64,000 bases of DNA from Hymenolepis diminuta (lineage: Eukaryota; Platyhelminthes; Cestoda; Cyclophyllidea; Hymenolepididae), in assembly GCA_900708905.1 (NCBI GenBank), contig CAADRB010000037.1, forward strand, positions 369,188-433,187. Direction: 5' to 3'. The notes beneath the pieces were generated by a model. It was not told the origin of the DNA, did no database searches, and worked only from the letters and a program-made list of their open reading frames with translations. This document shows, piece by piece, positions 59,236 to 64,000 of this stretch. Positions within the stretch are counted from its first letter, which is position 1; every line of letters begins with the position of its first letter. Made by a program: the position numbers and the translations under genes.

Positions 59236-62200
59236 ATGCTGGCGTCTTCAGAGTGGAAATCTGGTCTCCCAGGGGAAGTTTCAGCAACAGAGCACGTCCT
59301 AGAAGACGAAGGGACCTCACAGACTTGGGATGACGAGGCCACGGAGGGGAATGAGACTGACTTTGTCAGTGTCTCGGAAGTCTATGAGATGGCAGCTGCG
59401 ATTGGGAAGGACTTTGAGACTCTCATTGATCGTCATGGAGGAGATAGTGTGTGCGGACTAATGCCCAAGGTCATTCATATCCTCGAAGAGTTAGAAGAAC
59501 AGTCTGCAAAAAGAGATAGCCAACTGGCTGAAGTGGCTACCTTACAGGCTGCTGTCGAACGATTAGAAGCGGATAAAATCGCCCGTGTTCAACAACGTCT
59601 CAAGGATGAAGAGGTTTGTGAGATATAGTATAATTTTTTTAACACGAATATTAGAAAAGGGTATTGCAGTATGAGATCAGGGAGTTATTTATCTGAGTTG
59701 ATAAAATTGTGCAACACTTATATCCTTGAGGAATGTGAGCGAAGAAAATAAATCTCTCACTCTGAACTTGCTCGCATAAACACGAATGATTTATGGCCAA
59801 CAAGGACAATTTTCCTGTGGTTCTCAAGCAATGGAACATTTGAAAATTGGAATTTGAATTACCAGTACTACTTCTGTGATCAAAAGCTGTTATTTCGTCT
59901 GCATGTGACACTCCATAAATAAACAAATAATTGTCACGTGTGGCAAGGAATTTAAAATGCCCTAATATGGCAAATTTGAAGAGAAGGAATGAGATATGGC
60001 CTAAAAAATAAGAAGTTTCTCTCGCCAGAAAGACTTAATCTCTTTTGTGATGACAAAATTTCAAACAGATTTTGTTTCCGTCTTTGTTTTTTCCAACTTT
60101 CCTGCTAGTTCTTTTCAGTGCCTAACAATTGATCATAAAAGTTAGGATAAACGTACCCTGTAGAAGTTGCATAAAATTCGAAATTTAAGTTTTCTTATTC
60201 ACAGCCACCGGAATTCTCAAAGGAATTCGCTGAGCAGGCTCTACAGGGACGTAGTCCGAAAATTAATTGCTTCACAGCATTCCGAGGAGTTCTAAATCTA
60301 CTGTTATTGAACACTTGGTGCTATCATTGGAAACCCTATTGCTGGTATGACTGTCAGAAAATCTTAATTTATCCTGATTTCAAATTATGGATGAGTTTAT
60401 TAATTGCGTAACCCCGAAATGAAGTTTGAATATCAGTACATATAATAAGTGGACCGGCTATTATTAGCCTGAGTCTTATCTTATCCTTTTAGGTAAATAA
60501 CAGATGTTAATAAGATAAGATATAAATGCCATTTCATATTTATTTGTTATTCGAAATATCATTTCAATTAAAACAAAGAAAGTTGAAATGTAACTGAAGT
60601 ATTTCAGTGAGCGAATAAATTTATGCTTCTCTGCATTTCAAGTTTATCGAAGCGAATATCAGAGCAGTCGGTACTTTGGCTGCACTGAGCAGTCTCTGAT
60701 GTCAAGGCTATAAATAACTCAATTTAGTATCTGCGAGAAAATGATCCGCCCGTTCCATCTTTTGCAGAGAAGAATTATTTTTTCTAATATCTTTAAATAA
60801 TCCCTAGTAAGCTATTTATAACTATTAATAATTAGTGAAATTTTCTGATTAATTTAAATAAAATTAGATAATATTACAAATAATTTTGGTTTTGTAAAAG
60901 TATTACTTTATTTCAGAAATCGGAAAATTTGTTCTGCGTTGATTGGTTACTTCCGGTGGACAAATAGGTTATTTGATCACGTGTCACAAATTATCGATCA
61001 GCCAATACGATGAGCTCGTTTTTGCACAAAGTGGATAACAATAGTATAGCATCCGTAATTAATTTATTATGACATATTCTACTCCTGTCCCTTACGGGGA
61101 AGATTACTGATCTACGAAGACGAGCTACGTTAACATTAGCTAGTTCCCCATTGATCATTCAGAGGTCAGAATATTCTGGTCCATTGATTTCTGATTAACC
61201 TTAGTGGCACTGAAATTGTCAGATAAGTACCGTTTAACCAATCACTGATAGGAATAAACAAAGCAAAGGGAATTAGGTTCAGTAATGGGAAATACTGGCG
61301 AAATCCCACAATACCATGGGAATAAGTAGCTGGTTAATTGACATGAAGGGTGGCCAATAGGAAAACTGATTCACAAAGCGCATGCTCTACAAATGCTTCG
61401 GTATAGAAACTCAAAATGATATTGGAAAAAAAGCGGTTGTTGCTGCCTTGAGGTAAATAAATTTAGATATTTTTCTAATCATTTTAAAAGAACGATTCCT
61501 ATGTAAATGTTTCGTCAAATATTTTGAAAATTATTATTGTAAGCGGCAGTTGATCGTAGCGATTTATTTTTCATTGTCTTTTGGCGCTATCATTATGACA
61601 AGTGCAGACATCACTCATACTTTCTCGTTCTTGAGGTACCTGGCAGGTAAGGCGAAGTTCTCAAGCACAAGAACTAGGGGAACTGTTCATAGCCACTTTA
61701 AGGCGAAGTCTTCATTGCTGAAGATCAGAGTTCTGGGAGAGAGTAATCTGAAGATCTCCTCTTTCGGATTATTCAAGAAAGATTTAAATCTGTTATTATC
61801 AGACCCTCCATTGCCGCTGAGTAGAAATACAATTCAAAACGCTTTTGTTCGGCAGGAGACCTGGAATGGTATTGATAAAAGTTGCATACAAAATTCACAG
61901 AATTCATTAATCGCAAATTGTTAATTTTTATTTAAACAAATTAATATGAGTTAAATATTTCTAATTTTACGGAATGATGTGGCCAGCGTGTGGGTCAATA
62001 TTCCTCTGACCTCAACTGAAACGAGTGCATTCAGTTATTAGCCTTGACATTGGGCTGTCATAAACAGTCATATTTTTAAATTTATACAATGCGAAATTGT
62101 TGAATAAATTTAATTTTAGAAAACAAAAATTCCGTGAATAAAGCTTTTGTTTAAATCGTTGTCTTATTGTTAAGAAAGGAATAATCGAATTTCCCTCCTT

Positions 62201-64000
62201 TAAAACCCTTAACGTATTGCAAAACGTATAGAGTTGATCAATCACAGAGAGAACGGCTACATTTCGTCCACATCCGTTTGTCAAACAAGTCAGCACTGCA
62301 CGCACTACGTCCAGTTAGGCTCCATTTTACATACCTTGCGGTAGAAGGGTTTCGTTGGCATTCTTGTGATGGGTCCTCATTAATTACGCACGGAATACAA
62401 CTCGTCGAGAGTGCGACGATTTTGAGATCGGTCGATTTCTTCTACAAGAAATTGCATGAAATTCTTCCTTTGTCTGTATTTCAGACTAAATCTGCTTTAA
62501 TACTCGAGCAATAATTACGTGGTGAATATTACAAGTCTGTAGCAATTACATTCCTCTGAAAATGGTGTATCCTCTCTTTTATTAACGTCAACTTTCAATG
62601 ATTCGCGTTTTAATCCTCCTCATTTTTTGTGCTTTTGATGTTATTTCACACATGAATATTCCCTTTGGATTAACTTCTGCCTATTGGTTAGGGAACTCTT
62701 CTAACTTCTATATTGTTTTGTCTGAAGGACACACTGAAAATGGAGGAGAATTGGCGAGCGGAGATATCAGAATTGCAGAATATTATCAAAACTTTGAGTG
62801 GAGAAAATGCTCAACTGACAGAAATGATCGAGGCGGTCAAGAATTCAAAGTCCCATCGACCTGTTACAGCCTCTGGTAAGAATCCGTTCTAGATTTTTTG
62901 TGATTCAGACGCAGTTAATTAGTCAAAACATTCATATGGGCATAATTTCTGGGATTTTCAGGACAGTATCTCCTGATTTCTTTTGTTCAGACGTAAATAC
63001 TAAAAATGCTTGAAGACTTTTCCTTTGCGTTTGCATAAGAGATTTATTTTTCAAATGCAAATAGGTCGGTATTCTATAATTCAGAAGTGTCCCATGAAAT
63101 TGTATGCTGATTCGAAACGAAAATGAATTTGCTATCGACCAAAACTTGGTTTGAATGAAAATTAAAGGTGACATCAAAGTTAGCATCCGCTTATTCAGTA
63201 GATACAATGGAATATAACAGTTGCAGAAGGCTTTTGATAAAGAATGCCTCTCCCTGAGACCAACATCAGAAGAAATCCACAAAGAGAACTCAGCTAACTT
63301 TCTGCGTTACATTTGCAGGGTAGATAGGAAAAAGAAAAATATCTAACTTTTGACTTCATTATGTTACTAATGAGATTAGAAAAGTCTTAGTTGGCTGTCA
63401 TGACATTATCTCAGGAAGCATACCAAAAATTTGCCTGAAAAGTGAAGGAGATGAGCTTCGCAAATGTTCAAACACCTTGGGGTTGTATTTGAAATAAATC
63501 CTCTCTCTGCCATGGGACAGGCAAGTTAAGTACATTGTATTTTTTACGGGTGAAACATTTTCTCCAAATTCAGACTGGCATAGTGCCATATAAAGAAGAA
63601 AGTGATTAGCGTCTTTGCTCACTCCACCACGTTGAAATGAGTAACTGAATAAGAATTGATTTGAATTTCATATCGTTTTAGCTGAATTCGTCTTAATTTA
63701 ATCCGGAATTTTTTTCATTTCCCCGATTTATAGCACCACGAAAAACAGAGGAGGAGAGTTTAATGCGTCGGCTTAAAGAAGTTGTTGATGCTCAGAAAGT
63801 TGAGCTGCGCTCGCAGAGAAGAATTCTCACCCAACGGACAATTGACTACGACGCGGTGTGTGCTGCACATATTTTATATTTAACATAGTTACATACTACC
63901 GACAAAATTTAAGTAGCATTTCATTATAAACAGATGAAATTGCAAGCCGATCGCTTAGCCCATTTAAACGCCAAAGGACCCCGCTTGAAATTGGTTGCAC
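59236..64000 (+). CDS. RILP-like protein (RH1 domain, coiled coil), 3' partial
   Basis: Exons 59236-59613, 62728-62875, 63734-63855 and 63934 to the window end; phases agree throughout (238 residues so far). After an acidic leader of about 42 residues comes an RH1 domain, VSVSEVYEMAAAIGKDFETLIDRHGG then GLMPKVIHILEELEE (about 44-88). It closely matches VYDIASLVGHEFERVIDQHG..LMPKVVRVLEILE of human RILPL1. The coiled coil follows: EADKIARVQQRLKDEE|DTLKMEENWRAEISELQ lines up with RILPL EKERKHQKELELVEDVWRGEAQDLLSQI without a gap, showing that no exon is missing in the 3.1-kb first intron. Next is RRLKEVVDAQKVELRSQ, matching KKLKEVVDKQRDEIR before the RH2 region. RILP-family proteins bind phosphorylated or GTP-bound Rab GTPases (Rab7, Rab8, Rab10, Rab36) and link membranes to motors and cilia. 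The RH2 part lies beyond the window. JIP3/4 share an RH1 domain but fit the coiled coil less well. Confidence 0.88.
59614..62727 (+). other. Intron 1 of RILP-like gene (3.1 kb)
   Basis: Begins GTTTGT, a weaker donor than the others, and ends at TCTGAAG. Protein alignment across the junction is continuous. An ORF at 61550-61924 (124 codons) inside it has no recognisable domain and is not accepted. Confidence 0.7.

Noticed and set aside
61550..61924. 124-codon plus-strand ORF
   Set aside because: Inside intron 1 of the RILP-like gene; protein alignment across that intron is continuous, and no known domain is seen.
62598..62879. ORF starting MIRVLILLIFCAF, signal-peptide-like
   Set aside because: It overlaps exon 2 of the RILP-like gene in the wrong frame; the correct frame matches the RILPL coiled coil.
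1..64000. Search for rRNA, intact tRNA genes, CRISPR arrays or bacterial-type operons
   Set aside because: None seen; the sequence is eukaryotic, with spliceosomal introns.

Overview
This window is AT-rich eukaryotic DNA and probably comes from a parasitic flatworm, most likely a tapeworm. The reasons are very short introns (34 and 40 nt, plus a 66-76 nt class), CsRn1-like Ty3/gypsy debris with a tRNA-Trp-type primer site, and a small amidated-neuropeptide precursor. The species cannot be fixed from sequence alone. Because genes are split into short exons, most long single-frame ORFs here are noise, and real genes had to be assembled across splice sites by eye.

Layout. 1-27 kb is gene-poor and littered with decayed mobile DNA: a tRNA-like SINE copy (1.5 kb), two LTR families (family 1 at 2.1, 5.4, 19.6 and 22.7 kb; family 2 at 2.6, 3.7 and 7.8 kb), two opposed gypsy pol remnants (13.1-16.0 kb) and a dead mariner/Tc1-type transposase (25.6-26.5 kb). 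At 27.8-29.3 kb on the minus strand lies the most interesting locus: a four-exon gene for a 120-residue secreted precursor. It carries a signal peptide, dibasic sites, two identical GIMKMRIG repeats (predicted GIMKMRI-amide) and a C-terminal SGIRRMRMG (predicted SGIRRMRM-amide), with a TATA box and a poly(A) signal in the right places. 29.3-46.3 kb is again mostly without recognisable genes.

The right third is genic. A complete five-exon SIRT7-type sirtuin runs on the plus strand (46.4-49.2 kb), with an antisense decayed coding remnant in its last intron. A minus-strand gene (55.0-52.0 kb) encodes an unrecognised protein with a helical N-terminal half, a basic patch and a very acidic, Gln-rich tail; it converges on the sirtuin, with a 24-N assembly gap between them. 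A plus-strand RILP-like gene (RH1 domain and coiled coil) starts at 59.2 kb and runs off the end of the window.

The genes do not form an operon. The sirtuin and the acidic protein are probably nuclear or nucleolar, the RILP-like protein is a membrane-trafficking adaptor, and the peptide precursor is a secreted signalling gene. All splice models were made by eye and need transcript support.
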